NCBI GenBank assembly: GCA_002696995.1
Contig: NZUF01000007.1
Span: 51,150-58,102, forward strand
Reading direction: 5' to 3'
Length of the DNA stretch: 6,953 bases
Source: Flammeovirgaceae bacterium
GTDB lineage: Bacteria; Bacteroidota; Bacteroidia; Cytophagales; MED-G16
Below are positions 6,341-6,953 of the stretch, piece after piece. The position numbers and the translations under genes were made by a program. The notes under the pieces are model-generated. The model saw only the letters and a program-made list of their open reading frames with translations, ran no database searches and was not told the origin of the DNA. Position 1 is the stretch's first letter. Every line of letters starts with the position of its first letter.

Positions 6341-6946
6341 TTAGTCGAATGTGGTTACACCCTCATTAGGTTGATAAGTATAGTTAAATGTATAGGTTTG
6401 TCCCTCGCTAGTAAATCCGTTTGGATTTTCTGGAGAGTCTTTATAATAACTCTGTATTTCCATTTTAGCATACCTTCCATTATGTGTCTTAAATACTAAT
6501 GTTCTCCCTGCGATTGGAGTAATTAAGTAAGTTTGTGGATCATAATTATACCAACCATTACCACTTCCTGTAGGTATTGCCTTTGCTGTTTCAGAATCTT
6601 GAACTAACAAACTTTCTTCAACTGATTTGATACTACCATAATTACCTACTGTAACATAGCCAGAACCCATTCCACTTCTACTAGGTTCATCTGATGCCCC
6701 AGAGAAACCACCATTTACTAAAATAGTTGTTGCTCTAAACGCAACATCCCAATCATCTCCCTCAACAGTAGTTTGTTTTGCAAAACTAAATTTTACAAAA
6801 TCTCCCGCTGGAGGTTGACCAGGCCCTGATGTAGTTTTAGCAGCTAAATTGGTTACAATCATAGCCTCTACAGGCTCTAAAACTGGATCATCATCACTAC
6901 ATGAAAACATGAGTAATGATATCAATAATGTATATATATTTTTCAT
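6341..6946 (-). CDS. HmuY-like surface lipoprotein
   Basis: This 201-residue lipoprotein has a short signal peptide and lipobox, LMFS|C16, followed at once by SDDD. Acidic residues right after the lipidated Cys act as a surface-export signal in Bacteroidota, so an outward-facing outer-membrane position is likely. The body is beta-rich and carries blocks of the HmuY haemophore family: DDWDVAFRATTILVNGG (64-80), GNGWYNYDPQTYLITPIAGR (129-148), and LVFKTHNGRYAKMEIQSYY (150-168), with a last strand QTYTFNYTYQ (183-192). HmuY of Porphyromonas gingivalis takes haem from host proteins, using two His ligands, and hands it to a TonB receptor. Here the chain has one His only (H155) and three Met in the mature part (M29, M93, M162), so binding must differ or the ligand may not be haem. 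The ATG at 6946 is preceded by AAAGAGA. Only 7 bp of upstream sequence is visible, so the promoter and any Fur site lie outside. A terminator follows the gene. Confidence 0.86.
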   Translation of the reverse strand: MKNIYTLLISLLMFSCSDDDPVLEPVEAMIVTNLAAKTTSGPGQPPAGDFVKFSFAKQTTVEGDDWDVAFRATTILVNGGFSGASDEPSRSGMGSGYVTVGNYGSIKSVEESLLVQDSETAKAIPTGSGNGWYNYDPQTYLITPIAGRTLVFKTHNGRYAKMEIQSYYKDSPENPNGFTSEGQTYTFNYTYQPNEGVTTFD

Positions 6947-6953
6947 TCTCTTT

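Noticed and set aside
6317..6499. 60-codon plus-strand open frame with a hydrophobic start
   Set aside because: It overlaps the HmuY-like gene in antisense, begins beside that gene's terminator and has no supporting motif.
6341..6946. Naming the first gene hmuY
   Set aside because: The fold match is good, but the missing second histidine and the different neighbours make transfer of the specific haemophore name unsafe.

Overview
The window comes from an AT-rich member of the Bacteroidota, most probably a flavobacterium. This rests on the low-GC coding sequence, the lack of strong Shine-Dalgarno sites, the family mix (HmuY-like lipoprotein, DUF4856 lipoprotein, FecA-type TonB receptor with an N-terminal carboxypeptidase-regulatory-like domain), and a promoter candidate of the Bacteroidota TTTG / TAnnTTTG type. 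Genus cannot be fixed from the sequence.

Five complete genes lie head to tail on the minus strand and are transcribed right to left. (1) 6341-6946: HmuY-like outer-membrane lipoprotein. (2) 5086-6225: DUF4856 lipoprotein. (3) 3853-4956: imelysin/EfeO-type (M75) lipoprotein. (4) 2475-3884: HTTM membrane protein with nearly every hallmark of a vitamin K-dependent gamma-glutamyl carboxylase. (5) 68-2494: FecA-like TonB-dependent receptor. Genes 3-4 overlap by up to 32 bp and genes 4-5 by 20 bp, so 3-4-5 look translationally coupled. Genes 1/2 and 2/3 are separated by 115 and 129 bp spacers. Each spacer holds a perfect stem followed by a U-rich run on the transcribed strand, which reads as an intrinsic terminator or attenuator. 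The 1/2 spacer also has a good promoter candidate. The left edge carries the last 24 codons of a plus-strand gene that converges on the receptor gene and overlaps it by 8 bp.

Taken together this reads as an iron, haem or other metal acquisition locus: lipoproteins that could capture ligand at the surface or in the periplasm, a TonB-driven receptor that imports it, and an embedded carboxylase-like membrane enzyme. That enzyme is the unexpected part. It raises the possibility that a neighbouring acidic lipoprotein carries gamma-carboxyglutamate as a metal ligand, although a different quinone-linked role is equally open. The family calls are well supported; the substrate and the function of the whole locus are inferred. 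No RNA genes, CRISPR arrays, insertion sequences or attachment sites were seen, and no gap between genes exceeds 130 bases.
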